Assembly (NCBI GenBank): GCA_028871595.1
Contig: JAGWMT010000036.1
Span: forward strand, 1-18,421
From: Elusimicrobiota bacterium
Lineage (GTDB): Bacteria > Elusimicrobiota > Elusimicrobia > UBA1565 > UBA9628
Direction: 5' to 3'
DNA: 18,421 nucleotides
The translations under genes and the position numbers were made by a program. Below are positions 1 through 8,326 of this stretch, in pieces. The stretch's first letter is position 1; every line of letters starts with the position of its first letter. The notes under the pieces were generated by a model that was not told where the DNA came from, did not search any database, and was given only the letters and a program-made list of their open reading frames with translations.

Positions 1-2469
1 ATCGGCGACGTCACGGCGGCGCAGAATTTCCCCCGCATCGACGCGGCCCAGGCGGCCGGCCTGCGCGGCGCCCTGGCCTTCCCGGTGCTGGTCGGCGAAC
101 GCTGCCTGGGCGTCATGGAACTGTACAGCACGAAGGTGGAGGAGTCCGATTCGGAACTGATGGAGCTGGTGTCCGCCCTGGGCGCCCAAATCGGCCTTTT
201 TCTGGACGGGCGCCGCGCGGAGGCGGACCGCACGCGCTTCTTCAAGGTTTCCCAGGACATGCTGTGCGTCGCCGGATTCGACGGCTATTTCAAGGACCTG
301 AACCCCGGTTGGGAGAAGACCCTCGGCTGGACGAAGGAAGAATTGATGGCCGTTCCGTACATGAGTTTCGTCCATCCCGAGGACCGGCAGCTCACCTTGG
401 ACGAAGCGGGCCGGATCGCCGCTGGCCCCAAGACCCTTCAGTTCGACAACCGCTTCCGCTGCAAGGACGGCTCCTACAAGTGGCTGTCGTGGACGTCCAC
501 GCCGGTGGAGGCGCAAGGCCTGGTGTACGCGGCGGCGCGCGACGTCACCGAACGGCGCCGGGTGTCGGAAGAGCTGGCCGAGGCGCGCGACGTGGCCCTG
601 ACGGCCGCGAAATTCAAGTCCGACTTCCTGGCGAACATGAGCCATGAGATCCGCACGCCGATGAACGCCATCATCGGGATGACCGGATTATTGCTCGATT
701 CGCCTTTGGACGCCCAGCAGCGCGACTATCTGGAGACGGTCCGCGGCGCCGGCGACGCCCTGCTCACCTTGATCAACGACATCCTGGATTACTCGAAGAT
801 CGAGGCGGGCAAGATGCGGCTGGATTCGATCGATTTCGACCTGTGCGAGACGGTGGAACGCTCCGTCGAGCTCGTCGCCCAGCAGGCGCAGAGAAAAGGT
901 TTGGAGGTGACCGTTTCGATCGGGCCCGAAGTGCCGCCGGTCCTGCGCGGCGACGCCGGGCGCCTCCGGCAGGTTCTGCTCAACCTGCTGGGAAACGCCG
1001 TGAAGTTCACGGAAACAGGCGAGGTCGGCGTGACCGCCGAGGCGGCTCCCGCCGGCGACCGCTCCCGCGTGAAGATCTCCGTGCGCGACACCGGCATCGG
1101 GATCCCGCGCGAGAGCCAGGCGCATTTGTTCCAATCCTTCAGTCAGGTCGACGCCTCGACCACGCGTAAATACGGCGGGACCGGACTGGGCCTGGCAATC
1201 TCGCGCCAGCTGGTCGAACTGATGGGCGGACGCATCGGCCTGGACAGCGAGCCGGGAAGAGGCTCGAGCTTCTGGATCGAGATCCCGTTCGAGATCGGGG
1301 ACGGCGTGAAGGAAGAGCCGCGGACCGCGCTTCCGAATCTGAAGTCCGTCCGGGCCATCGTCGTGGACGACAACGCGACGAACCGGGAGATCGTGCGCGC
1401 GCAGTTGGCCGCCTATGGAATGGCCTGCGACGGAGCGCCCGGCGCGAGCGAGGGTTTGAAGATGATGCGCGCGGCCGTCGCGGAAGGCCGCCGTTACGGT
1501 CTCGTGATCCTGGATCTGCAGATGCCCCACACCGACGGCCTGACGTTGGCCGCGAAGATCAGGGGCGACGCAGTCTTGGGCCGTCCGCCCGCCATCCTGA
1601 TGACGTCCTTGGGCGGCGAGTTGAACGCCGGTGAGATGGCGGCGGCCGGGTTGTCCGCCTGCCTGACGAAACCGGTGCGGCACTCGTCCCTTTACGACGC
1701 GCTGATGACCTCGCTGTCCGGCGCATCCCCGGAGCCGGCCGAGAAGCCCGCGGCGCCGGCTCCGGCGGGATTGCGGCGGGTCCTGGTGGTGGAGGACAAC
1801 AGCGTCAATCAAAAGGTCATCCTTCTGCAGCTGCGCAAGCTGGGGCATTCCGCGGACGCGGTGGGCAGCGGGACGGAGGCGCTCGAATCCCTGGAGAAGA
1901 TCGGCTACGACCTGGTCTTGATGGACTGCCAGATGCCGGAGATGGACGGCTACGACGCCACCCGCGAAATCCGCCGCCGGGAGGCGGCCGAGGGCCGCCG
2001 GCGGATTCCGGTGATCGCGCTGACGGCCAACGTGATGCCGGAAGACCGCCGCAAGTGCTTCGACGCGGGGATGGACGATTTCCTGTCCAAGCCCGTGCGC
2101 CTCGAGGATCTGGCGCGGGCCATCAACGGCCGGGCCGCGCCCGTCGTCCGCCGCGAGATCCTGAGCGAACTTCGCGAAATGGCGGGAGACGAGGGCTACA
2201 AGCAGATTCGCGGCGAGTTCTCGCGCAGCACGCTGAAGCAGCTGGCCGCGATGCGCGCCGCGGCCGACGCGGGCGACCGCGAGGCCCTGCGCCGTTTCGC
2301 CCATACCCTCAAGGGGGCCAGCGGCTCCTTGGGCGCCGCGGGCCTTGAGTCCCTTTGCCGGGACCTGGAGGCCGCCCTGGCGGATCCCGGCGCGACGGAT
2401 TTCCGGCCGTTGATCGCCCGGATGGACGTGGAATTCGCTTCCGCGAAGAAGGCCATGGACGACGCCTGA
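1..2469 (+). CDS. Hybrid sensor histidine kinase (5' end outside window)
   Basis: The reading frame is open from base 1, so the gene starts upstream; 822 residues are visible. The order is: the end of a GAF domain (residues 1-75), a PAS domain ending in the usual DVTERRR linker (about 80-185), HisKA with the phospho-accepting His215 in SHEIRTP, and HATPase with N box (NAVKF), DTGIGIP and GGTGLGL motifs (to about 430). Then come a receiver with Asp505 in LDLQMP, a second receiver with Asp642 in MDCQMP, and an HPt domain with His768 in AHTLKGASG. All phosphotransfer residues for a His-Asp-Asp-His relay are present, and both receivers keep their acidic pair and the TKP or SKP lysine. This is BarA/EvgS-like domain logic, but the visible part has no membrane helix, so sensing may be cytoplasmic through GAF/PAS. 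The partner response regulator is not in the window. The family call is secure; the signal is unknown. Confidence 0.95.
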   Translation: MGDVTAAQNFPRIDAAQAAGLRGALAFPVLVGERCLGVMELYSTKVEESDSELMELVSALGAQIGLFLDGRRAEADRTRFFKVSQDMLCVAGFDGYFKDLNPGWEKTLGWTKEELMAVPYMSFVHPEDRQLTLDEAGRIAAGPKTLQFDNRFRCKDGSYKWLSWTSTPVEAQGLVYAAARDVTERRRVSEELAEARDVALTAAKFKSDFLANMSHEIRTPMNAIIGMTGLLLDSPLDAQQRDYLETVRGAGDALLTLINDILDYSKIEAGKMRLDSIDFDLCETVERSVELVAQQAQRKGLEVTVSIGPEVPPVLRGDAGRLRQVLLNLLGNAVKFTETGEVGVTAEAAPAGDRSRVKISVRDTGIGIPRESQAHLFQSFSQVDASTTRKYGGTGLGLAISRQLVELMGGRIGLDSEPGRGSSFWIEIPFEIGDGVKEEPRTALPNLKSVRAIVVDDNATNREIVRAQLAAYGMACDGAPGASEGLKMMRAAVAEGRRYGLVILDLQMPHTDGLTLAAKIRGDAVLGRPPAILMTSLGGELNAGEMAAAGLSACLTKPVRHSSLYDALMTSLSGASPEPAEKPAAPAPAGLRRVLVVEDNSVNQKVILLQLRKLGHSADAVGSGTEALESLEKIGYDLVLMDCQMPEMDGYDATREIRRREAAEGRRRIPVIALTANVMPEDRRKCFDAGMDDFLSKPVRLEDLARAINGRAAPVVRREILSELREMAGDEGYKQIRGEFSRSTLKQLAAMRAAADAGDREALRRFAHTLKGASGSLGAAGLESLCRDLEAALADPGATDFRPLIARMDVEFASAKKAMDDA

Positions 2470-2491
2470 TCCCTTTCCGTCCTGCGGCCGC

Positions 2492-2520
2492 CTGACGGGG
2501 CCCTTCCGAAATGATAAGAT
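2492..2520 (+). promoter_or_regulatory. Possible weak promoter before the parvulin lipoprotein gene
   Basis: CTGACG (2492-2497), a 17-base spacer and TAAGAT (2515-2520) each match four of six sigma70 consensus bases. The predicted start at about 2527 would be two bases before the ATG at 2529, making the transcript nearly leaderless, like those of the two kinases. The match is modest, and read-through from the histidine kinase gene is also possible. Confidence 0.35.
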
Positions 2521-2528
2521 GGCCCTCG

Positions 2529-3353
2529 ATGAAACGGGCCCTACTTCTCCTGCCCGCCGTCCTGCTCCTGGCCGCCTGCCGCGGCGAGAAGGACCCGGTG
2601 CTGGCGCGCATCGGCAAGCTGAAGATCACCCAGTCCGAATTCCAGCGGAAGCTGGCCGACGTGTCCCAGGGCTATCAGGATTACGTCTTGACGCCCAGCG
2701 GCCGGCGCCAGTTCCTGGACGTCCTGATCCGGGAGAAGCTGGTCCTGGCCGTCGCCCAGCATTCGGACGTGCCGCGCTCGGCCGATTTCCGGGCCCGCCT
2801 GGAGCAGCTGCGCCGCGACGAAGAGGACCGCGTTCGCGACGGCAGCGAGGCCCTTCTGACCTCGATGTGGGTGGACGACCTGCGCCGCCGGGGCGAGTTG
2901 AACGTCTCCGACGCCGAGGTGCGCGACTACATCGCCAAGAACCCGAACGAGATCGAGATCAGGCACGTCCTGCTGGGCACCGCGGAGAAGGCCGAGGCCG
3001 TCGCGAAGAAGCTGCGCGCCGGCGCCAATTTCGCCAAGGTCGCCCAGGAGGAGTCCCTGGACGCCTCCACCGCGGCCCAGGGAGGGAAGTTCCCGCCGAT
3101 GATGTACGGCGAGGTGATCCCCGAGATCGAGGAAGTGGTCTTCCGCATGCGCGTCGGGGAGATCGGCGGCCCCCTGAAGAGCAAGTTCGGCTATCACGTG
3201 GTGCGCAAGGACGGCGAGAAGCGGCTGTCGGCCGATTCCCCGGAGACGCGCGAGCGTGTCGCGCGCTTGATCGAGAAGCAGAAGCTGGACCGGTATTTGC
3301 AGAAAATGCAGGAAAAGTTTCCCGTGGAGGTCGTCGATGAGCAATTCAAGTAA
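2529..3353 (+). CDS. Parvulin-type peptidyl-prolyl isomerase, lipoprotein
   Basis: A 274-residue protein with a lipoprotein signal peptide: MKR, a leucine-rich core and the lipobox LAAC with Cys17. The ATG at 2529 was chosen over the in-frame ATG at 2511 because it places the positive charges and hydrophobic core correctly. Residues 30-135 form a SurA_N/trigger-factor-like helical region; residues 141-232 are a PpiC rotamase domain. Both parvulin active-site histidines are present, His146 in IRHVLL and His223 in GYHVV, so it should catalyse cis-trans isomerisation of prolyl bonds in exported proteins at the membrane surface. Its 3' end overlaps the next gene, a second SurA-like protein, by 17 bases, which suggests translational coupling. 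It resembles PrsA/PpiC lipoproteins; the exact orthology is unclear. Confidence 0.9.
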   Translation: MKRALLLLPAVLLLAACRGEKDPVLARIGKLKITQSEFQRKLADVSQGYQDYVLTPSGRRQFLDVLIREKLVLAVAQHSDVPRSADFRARLEQLRRDEEDRVRDGSEALLTSMWVDDLRRRGELNVSDAEVRDYIAKNPNEIEIRHVLLGTAEKAEAVAKKLRAGANFAKVAQEESLDASTAAQGGKFPPMMYGEVIPEIEEVVFRMRVGEIGGPLKSKFGYHVVRKDGEKRLSADSPETRERVARLIEKQKLDRYLQKMQEKFPVEVVDEQFK

Positions 3354-4458
3354 GGCCGCCCTTTTCGTCCTCCTGTTCGCGGCGCCGGCGGCGCGCGCCG
3401 CGGCCCCGGCGCAGACGATGACGATGGAAGACACCGTGGCCGTGGTCGACGGCAACCCGATCCTCCTGTCCGAGTATCAAAAGGAAGCGGCGACCGCCCT
3501 CGATTATTGGAGCAAGACCAACCCCGCCGCGCTCACCGATCCCGCCAACGTGCGCAAGATCCGGGAGAGCACGCTGGAGGAGCTGATCACCCGCGACCTT
3601 CTGGTCGAGGAGGCGGAACACGATAAGATCAAGGTCCGCGACCGCGAGATCGACAACGCCGTGGACGAGATCAAGGCGCGCTTCAAGAAGGACGACGCCA
3701 CCGGCCAGGTCCTGGACGACGCCGCGGCGGAGAAGGCCTTCGCCGAGCAATTGAAGGCCGAAGGCATCGACTTCGGGCAGTTCCGCGAGCGCCTGTCCCG
3801 GCAGATCATGGCGCGGAAGGTGATCGACGAGCAGGTCAAGGCCAAGATGCTGCCGCCGTCCGACCAGGAAACGCGCGCCTATTTCGACCGGATCAAGGCG
3901 TACATCGCTTCGAAGAGCACCGACCTCCCCAAGGGGATGGACGAGGACGAGGGCATGGCCCTGCGCGAGGCCGCTCAGCAGGTGAAGGCGATGAGCTCCG
4001 AGCGCGTGCGGGTGCAGCGCATCATGATCCGCCTTTCCCCCGGCGCCTCGGACAACGAACGCAAGCGGGCGTTGAAGACCGCCCAGCAGCTCAAGAAGCG
4101 CCTGGACGACGGCGAGGATTTCGCGAAGGTGGCCAAGGAGGAGTCCGAGGATCCCGACAGCGCGGCGCGCGGCGGGGACATCGGCTACGTCCTGCACGGC
4201 GTCGCGCCGCCCGCCCTGGACAAGGCGGCCTTCTCCATGGAGGTCGGCCAGACCAGCGAGCCGATCCTGACCGAGACCGGCTACAACATCATCCGCGTCA
4301 CGGAAAAGCGCGCGGCGTCGGTCCCGGAATTCGACCAGTTCAAGGACGACCTCGCCGGTTTCCTGGGCAACCTGAAATTCCGCAGGAAGCTCGACGCGTA
4401 CGTGAAGGGCCTGCGCGACAAGGCCGTCATTGAGCGCCATCTTCCGGCCACTCCCTAG
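3337..4458 (+). CDS. surA: SurA-like periplasmic chaperone with a probably inactive parvulin domain
   Basis: A 373-residue protein with a cleavable signal peptide (hydrophobic core FVLLFAAP, likely cut after ARA near residue 22). It then has a SurA N-terminal chaperone domain (about 30-180: VAVVDGNPILLSEY, then charged helices) and one parvulin domain (about 222-325). SurA escorts outer-membrane proteins through the periplasm. The two histidines that mark active parvulins are replaced, Arg228 in VQRIMI where RHIL is usual and Asn317 in GYNII where GYHII is usual, so this domain is probably non-catalytic, as known for the first parvulin domain of E. coli SurA. E. coli SurA has two parvulin domains and about 428 residues; this one has one. 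The gene lies between a catalytic parvulin lipoprotein (17-base overlap) and pdxA (29-base overlap); the surA-pdxA order supports the name. Confidence 0.88.
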   Translation: MSNSSKAALFVLLFAAPAARAAAPAQTMTMEDTVAVVDGNPILLSEYQKEAATALDYWSKTNPAALTDPANVRKIRESTLEELITRDLLVEEAEHDKIKVRDREIDNAVDEIKARFKKDDATGQVLDDAAAEKAFAEQLKAEGIDFGQFRERLSRQIMARKVIDEQVKAKMLPPSDQETRAYFDRIKAYIASKSTDLPKGMDEDEGMALREAAQQVKAMSSERVRVQRIMIRLSPGASDNERKRALKTAQQLKKRLDDGEDFAKVAKEESEDPDSAARGGDIGYVLHGVAPPALDKAAFSMEVGQTSEPILTETGYNIIRVTEKRAASVPEFDQFKDDLAGFLGNLKFRRKLDAYVKGLRDKAVIERHLPATP

Positions 4459-5380
4459 GACGCTCGCCTTCACCTGCGGCGACCCCGCGGGGGTGGGGCC
4501 GCGCGCGGCTTTGGCGGCCGTCCGCGCCCGCGCCCTGCCGCGCGGCTCGTCGCCGTTGTTCGTCGGAGAACGCGCGGTCTGGGTTCGCGCCGGCTGGCGC
4601 CCCGCCGACGGGCCCATGTTCGACACCCGGCTGGGTCTGGCGGCGCCCGCGCCGGGCCGTCCCGACGCGAACGGCGGCCGGATCTCCGCGGCGTCGTTCG
4701 AGGCGTCCCTGGCCTTATGTGCGCGCGGCTTGGCCGGCGGCGTGGTCACGGCCCCCATCGCCAAGGAGTGGTGGGCCGCCGCGGGTTACGCGTATCGCGA
4801 CCATACCGAGCGTTTGGCGGCGTGTACTCCCGACGGCGCGGCCGAGATGGTCTTGGGAGTGCCTTCGCGCAAGCTGTGGTGCTCCTTGGCCACGCGCCAC
4901 TTGCCTTTAAAGGAGGCCGTGCGCCGCCTGGACCGGCGCTCCGTCGTCCAGGCCGCGCGTGCGCTGGACGCGGCCCTGCGGGAGTTGGGCGTGCGCCGGC
5001 CGCGCTTGGCGCTGTGCGGGCTCAATCCCCACGCCGGCGAAGGCGGGTTGATCGGCGGCGAGGAGAAGTCCGTATTGGCGCCCGCCCTGGCGGTCCTTCG
5101 TCGCGAAGGGCTCAGCCTGCACGGTCCCCTGCCGGCGGACTCCGCCTGGCGCCTTCATCTGGAGGGCGTCTACGATGGCTTGGTGTGCCTGTACCACGAC
5201 CAAGCTCTGGTCCCGCTCAAGGCGCTGGGGGGCTTGTCCGGCGTGAATTGGACCGTCGGCATCCCCTTCGCGCGCACGTCTCCCGCGCATGGAACGGCGT
5301 GGGAGGCGGCGCGAAGCGGGCGCCTCGACGCGTCCGCGACCATCGAGGCGGCGCGCCTGGCGGCGCGGTTGATCGGTTAA
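4430..5380 (+). CDS. pdxA: 4-hydroxythreonine-4-phosphate dehydrogenase
   Basis: PdxA oxidises 4-phosphohydroxy-L-threonine with NAD in the DXP-dependent pyridoxal phosphate pathway. The 316 residues carry the family signatures GDPAGVGP near the start, VTAPIAKE, DHTERL (His125), and the three metal-binding histidines His157 (RHLPL), His201 (NPHAGE) and His256 (YHDQALVPLK). Their spacing of 44 and 55 nearly equals that of E. coli PdxA (His166, His211, His266). The start is TTG at 4430, 29 bases inside the surA-like gene. No other ATG, GTG or TTG lies between there and GDPAG, and the resulting N terminus has the usual length. The surA-pdxA arrangement is also found in enterobacteria. The TAA stop shares the palindrome TTAA with the stop of the convergent minus-strand gene. 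Confidence 0.94.
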   Translation: MSAIFRPLPRTLAFTCGDPAGVGPRAALAAVRARALPRGSSPLFVGERAVWVRAGWRPADGPMFDTRLGLAAPAPGRPDANGGRISAASFEASLALCARGLAGGVVTAPIAKEWWAAAGYAYRDHTERLAACTPDGAAEMVLGVPSRKLWCSLATRHLPLKEAVRRLDRRSVVQAARALDAALRELGVRRPRLALCGLNPHAGEGGLIGGEEKSVLAPALAVLRREGLSLHGPLPADSAWRLHLEGVYDGLVCLYHDQALVPLKALGGLSGVNWTVGIPFARTSPAHGTAWEAARSGRLDASATIEAARLAARLIG

Positions 5381-5715
5381 GCGACGGCGACTCCGCCGCG
5401 AGACAAACGGCGGGTGAGGATCGCGTCGATCGTCTGATCCACTCTTTTGTTTTCGGCCGGGGTGAGATACGTGGGAACGTAGTCGTCGATGGTGGTCAGG
5501 TTCGAACCAGATTTGAGGATTTTGTGCCACAACGTGCGCGTCGCGCACAGATCGGCTTGCGACTGAGCATCCAAGGATTGGACGCTGGCGCGGTCCAAAT
5601 GCGAGTCGGATGCCGCGAGCGAGGCATAATCCGCGTCCGACAGAGTGCATGAAAGGGCGGCATTCGCGGCGGAGGAGAGGGAGACGAGGGCCAGTACGGC
5701 GAAGAGAGTTTTCAT
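5377..5715 (-). CDS. Small exported protein of unknown function
   Basis: A 112-residue protein with a clear Sec signal peptide (MKTLFAVLALVSLSSAANA, cut before ALSC, near residue 20). The mature part is about 92 residues, rich in Asp, Ser and Ala, with only two cysteines (in LSCTL and DLCATR) that could form a disulphide, and a YVPTYLTPAENKRVDQTIDAIL segment near the C terminus. I recognise no family. The ATG at 5715 is preceded by a good Shine-Dalgarno site, GGAGG on the minus strand (5722-5726) with 6 bases spacing, and by an extended -10 promoter. A longer in-frame start at 5760 would lie upstream of the promoter and signal peptide and was rejected. It is convergent with pdxA and divergent from a receptor-type kinase gene. 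That position makes a periplasmic ligand or modulator of the kinase conceivable, but this is inference only. Confidence 0.8.
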   Translation of the reverse strand: MKTLFAVLALVSLSSAANAALSCTLSDADYASLAASDSHLDRASVQSLDAQSQADLCATRTLWHKILKSGSNLTTIDDYVPTYLTPAENKRVDQTIDAILTRRLSRGGVAVA

Positions 5716-5732
5716 GGAGGACCTCCATTCTG

Positions 5733-5760
5733 AGTATAACAGGTTTCCTTGACAAATCAA
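5733..5760 (-). promoter_or_regulatory. Promoter of the small exported protein gene
   Basis: Read on the minus strand: TTGATT (5760-5755), a 16-base spacer and TATACT (5738-5733) preceded by TG one base upstream, an extended -10. The predicted start near 5726 falls at the Shine-Dalgarno sequence, so the leader is very short. The -35 hexamer directly abuts the -35 hexamer of the plus-strand kinase promoter. Confidence 0.75.
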
Positions 5761-5777
5761 GGGGTGCGGGCTACACT
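5749..5777 (+). promoter_or_regulatory. Strong sigma70-type promoter of the first kinase gene, giving a leaderless mRNA
   Basis: TTGACA (5749-5754) is a perfect -35, followed by a 17-base spacer and TACACT (5772-5777). The last base of the -10 is at 5777, so a start seven bases on falls exactly on the A of the ATG at 5784. No ribosome binding site fits in the six bases between. The same plan occurs before the second kinase. Confidence 0.85.
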
Positions 5778-5783
5778 GGCGGC

Positions 5784-8264
5784 ATGAAGGTTCTGGGAGC
5801 CATCGCGTTGCTCTCCTGGGCGGCCCTCCTGCCCATCGCGGGCGCCGCCACGGACACCGGGGACGCAGGGAATGGAAGCGCGACCGCGAAGCCTACGGGG
5901 GCCATGGTTCCCGATGGCACTTTGATCGGCAATGGGGTTCGTCGCCTCAGCAAGACCACCGACCCCAAAGTTCAAACCCAGATCAAACTCGGCGTGTTGA
6001 AGCTCTTCGCGCAGTTGCCCGATGACCATTCGAAGTGGATGGAGTTCATCAATTCCGCCCAAGTGTCCGACCCGCGCATTCTGGCCGTGGCGAAAGACGT
6101 GATCCTTAAATCGATGCCTCCGCCCCAGATAACTTTGGACAAGGGGGGAGCCGCTTCGCCGGAGACCGGTCCTTCCGGCACGCCGAAGGATGGAATCGAC
6201 CAGGGTTTGGCCATGCGCCGTCAGATCGCGAGCGAATTCCGCCAGCGAGATCCCAAGAATCCCGAATCCCATTTCGACTTTGGGCAAGTCCTTTACAATG
6301 GCAAGGATTACGCCGGCGCGGTGGAGAGTTTCGGCAAGGCGTACGAACTAGGCGATCACCGCCCCATCGTGTTGGTCAATTTGGCCGGCGCGGCCTACAG
6401 CGCGGGGGATTACTCCCAGGCGGAGCGGGCGGCGTTGCTTGCATTGCAGGCCGACCCCGGCAACGAGGGGGCGATGGCTATTTATCATTTCGCGAAAGGC
6501 CGCGCGCCGACGGTAAGTCTGCCCTCGGCCCTGGGGGAGTTGGGAGACTCTCGCTCCCCCGGCGAGGATCCTTCTCCCTCCAATCGATCCGAGATCCAGG
6601 CATCGATCTATTCCAGCCCCGTCGGCTTCGCCGGCGCGACGCCACCGTCCGGCATGACGCCGGCGCAAGTCGCCGACCTGGCCCAGCGCGCGCAGGCGCC
6701 TGGGCCGGACGCGGGCGTCCGCTCCGCGGAGTACACCAAGGACGCGGCCAACGCCATGCGCGTGCGCGACTATTCGACCGCGTACCAGTTGGCGTCCGCG
6801 GCCATCAACTTGAACCCGTCGAACGCGCAGGCGCTGAACTACCGCGCCATGACCTTGAGCCAGATGCGGCGCTACTCGGACGCGGTGCAGGACGCCAGCG
6901 CGGCGCTGACCTTGGCGCCGGGAAGCGCGGCGGCGCTGCAGACGCGCTCCTGGGCGTTCGCCAAGCAGGGCAAATATAAGGAGTCGCTGGTGGACGCCGA
7001 GGCCACCTTGGAGCGGGACCCGAACAACGCCTTCGCCTATCAGAACCTGGCCTTCGCGCGCGCCGGCATGGGCGACCGGGAGGGGGCCATCGACGCGCTG
7101 AAGCGTTCCGCGGCCATCGACCCGCGCTTCACCAACCGCCTGGAGCGCGCGGTGCAGATGCCCCAGGATCAGGACCTGACCTTGCTCTTCGACGACGGCT
7201 CTTCTTCTCCCGCCGCGACGGCCGCCTCCGTCCCGGCGCCCGACCCGAACGCCCAGCGCCGCAAATTCCTGCGCCTGGCCTTCATGTCGCTCTCCGGGGG
7301 CCTGCTCATCGCCTTGGGCGTCCTGCATATCGTGTCGGCCAGCTGGCGGGAGAAGATGCGCATGACCGTGCGCCGCGTCCTGGGACCGTCGGCCGTGGCC
7401 GCCGGGTCCGAGGCGGCCGCCGCGCCGGCGGCTCCGGGTTCGGGCGCGTTCTGGACGCAGTACGAACTGATCAAGGAGATCGGCTTGGGCGGGATGGGCG
7501 TGGTCTATGAGGCCATCGACCGCTCTCTTGAGCGCCGCGTCGCGGTCAAGAAGATGCGCGACGAGATCCGCCTGGACCCGCAGGACCGCCAGCGCTTCGT
7601 CAAGGAAGCGCGCACCGTGGCGCAACTGCACAATCCCAGCATCGTGGACATCTACGGGATCGTCGAGGATGAAGCGGACGTGTACCTGGTCTTCGAGTTC
7701 GTGGAAGGGCGCACCTTGCAGGACGCGTTGAAGTCCGGCGGCCCCATGGACGTGTCGCGCGCGGCGAAGGTCCTGCGCGAGATGGCGTCCGCGGTCGCCC
7801 ACGCGCACGAGAAAGGCATCATCCACCGGGACCTCAAACCCTCCAACGTGATGCTGACCACCGAGGGCCGGGTCAAGGTCATGGATTTCGGCATCGCGCG
7901 CATGGCCAAGGACTCCATGACCCGGCATTCCATGACCAACACCATCGCCGGCACGCCTCCCTACATGGCGCCCGAGCAGGAGCAGGGCACCGTGCGCAAG
8001 GAGTCCGACGTCTACGCGTTGGGCGTGTGCTTGTATGAGATGACCACCGGCCACCTTCCCTTCAGCGGTTCGGGCGCGGCCATGCTGCTCAATAAGCTCA
8101 ACGGCAAGCTGATACCGCCCAGCCAGCGCAACGAGGGCCTTCCCCCGGGCTTGGACGCGGTGATCGCCAAGGCCCTGGCGCCGGACCCCGACAAGCGCTA
8201 CCGCACCCCCGCCGAGCTGATCGGCGCGCTGGACGCCCTCACCTCCGTGGACCTGGCGTCCTAG
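5784..8264 (+). CDS. Receptor-like Ser/Thr protein kinase with exported TPR region (kinase 1)
   Basis: 826 residues. A signal peptide (1-21, ending IAGA) is followed by an exported region with TPR-like helices in two blocks (about 156-235 and 317-458) separated by a Pro/Ser/Gly-rich linker. One membrane helix (about 498-519) is followed by basic residues, then a Hanks-type kinase domain (560-820). Catalytic features are intact: glycine loop GLGGMG, Lys589 in VAVKK, HRDLKPSN with Asp683, DFG with Asp701, and MAPEQ. The activation loop contains several Ser/Thr (DSMTRHSMTNT) suited to autophosphorylation. Most bacterial PknB-type kinases have the kinase at the N terminus and the sensor outside at the C terminus; here the order is reversed, as in eukaryotic receptor kinases. 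The start at 5784 is fixed by promoter and signal peptide; a start at 5610 would lack both. Ligand and substrates are unknown. Confidence 0.93.
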   Translation: MKVLGAIALLSWAALLPIAGAATDTGDAGNGSATAKPTGAMVPDGTLIGNGVRRLSKTTDPKVQTQIKLGVLKLFAQLPDDHSKWMEFINSAQVSDPRILAVAKDVILKSMPPPQITLDKGGAASPETGPSGTPKDGIDQGLAMRRQIASEFRQRDPKNPESHFDFGQVLYNGKDYAGAVESFGKAYELGDHRPIVLVNLAGAAYSAGDYSQAERAALLALQADPGNEGAMAIYHFAKGRAPTVSLPSALGELGDSRSPGEDPSPSNRSEIQASIYSSPVGFAGATPPSGMTPAQVADLAQRAQAPGPDAGVRSAEYTKDAANAMRVRDYSTAYQLASAAINLNPSNAQALNYRAMTLSQMRRYSDAVQDASAALTLAPGSAAALQTRSWAFAKQGKYKESLVDAEATLERDPNNAFAYQNLAFARAGMGDREGAIDALKRSAAIDPRFTNRLERAVQMPQDQDLTLLFDDGSSSPAATAASVPAPDPNAQRRKFLRLAFMSLSGGLLIALGVLHIVSASWREKMRMTVRRVLGPSAVAAGSEAAAAPAAPGSGAFWTQYELIKEIGLGGMGVVYEAIDRSLERRVAVKKMRDEIRLDPQDRQRFVKEARTVAQLHNPSIVDIYGIVEDEADVYLVFEFVEGRTLQDALKSGGPMDVSRAAKVLREMASAVAHAHEKGIIHRDLKPSNVMLTTEGRVKVMDFGIARMAKDSMTRHSMTNTIAGTPPYMAPEQEQGTVRKESDVYALGVCLYEMTTGHLPFSGSGAAMLLNKLNGKLIPPSQRNEGLPPGLDAVIAKALAPDPDKRYRTPAELIGALDALTSVDLAS

Positions 8265-8280
8265 ATACGGCGGATTTCCC

Positions 8281-8313
8281 GTCGGAATTCCGTCGGCAAA
8301 AGGTCGGTAAAAG
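8281..8313 (+). repeat. Three GTCGG boxes at 11-base spacing upstream of the second kinase promoter
   Basis: GTCGG occurs at 8281, 8292 and 8303, exactly 11 bases apart. Units two and three (GTCGGCAAAAG and GTCGGTAAAAG) differ by one base, and unit one keeps only the GTCGG core. They end 13 bases before the -35 at 8327. Direct repeats of about one helical turn with A-rich spacers are typical of OmpR/PhoB-family binding sites, so an activator site is plausible. The other kinase promoter has no such repeats. Confidence 0.55.
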
Positions 8314-8326
8314 AAGTTCCTTCGGC

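Noticed and set aside
688..2304. Long minus-strand open frames opposite real genes (also 3346-4764, 6348-8333, 9115-10632, 11485-12666, 12777-14231)
   Set aside because: They mirror strongly supported plus-strand genes in GC-rich DNA, encode Arg/His/Gly/Gln-rich low-complexity sequence, and show no recognisable domains.
2477..2498. CCGTC...GACGG stem as a terminator after the histidine kinase gene
   Set aside because: The stem has only five base pairs with a 12-base loop and no T tract, and it overlaps the possible promoter of the next gene.
5610..5783. Longer start for kinase 1
   Set aside because: It would put about 58 Arg-rich residues before a good signal peptide, begin upstream of the strong promoter, and run opposite the small exported-protein gene.
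8283..8292. Palindrome CGGAATTCCG between the kinase genes
   Set aside because: It is explained by GTCGG units one and two of the phased direct repeat and has no extended dyad symmetry; probably chance.
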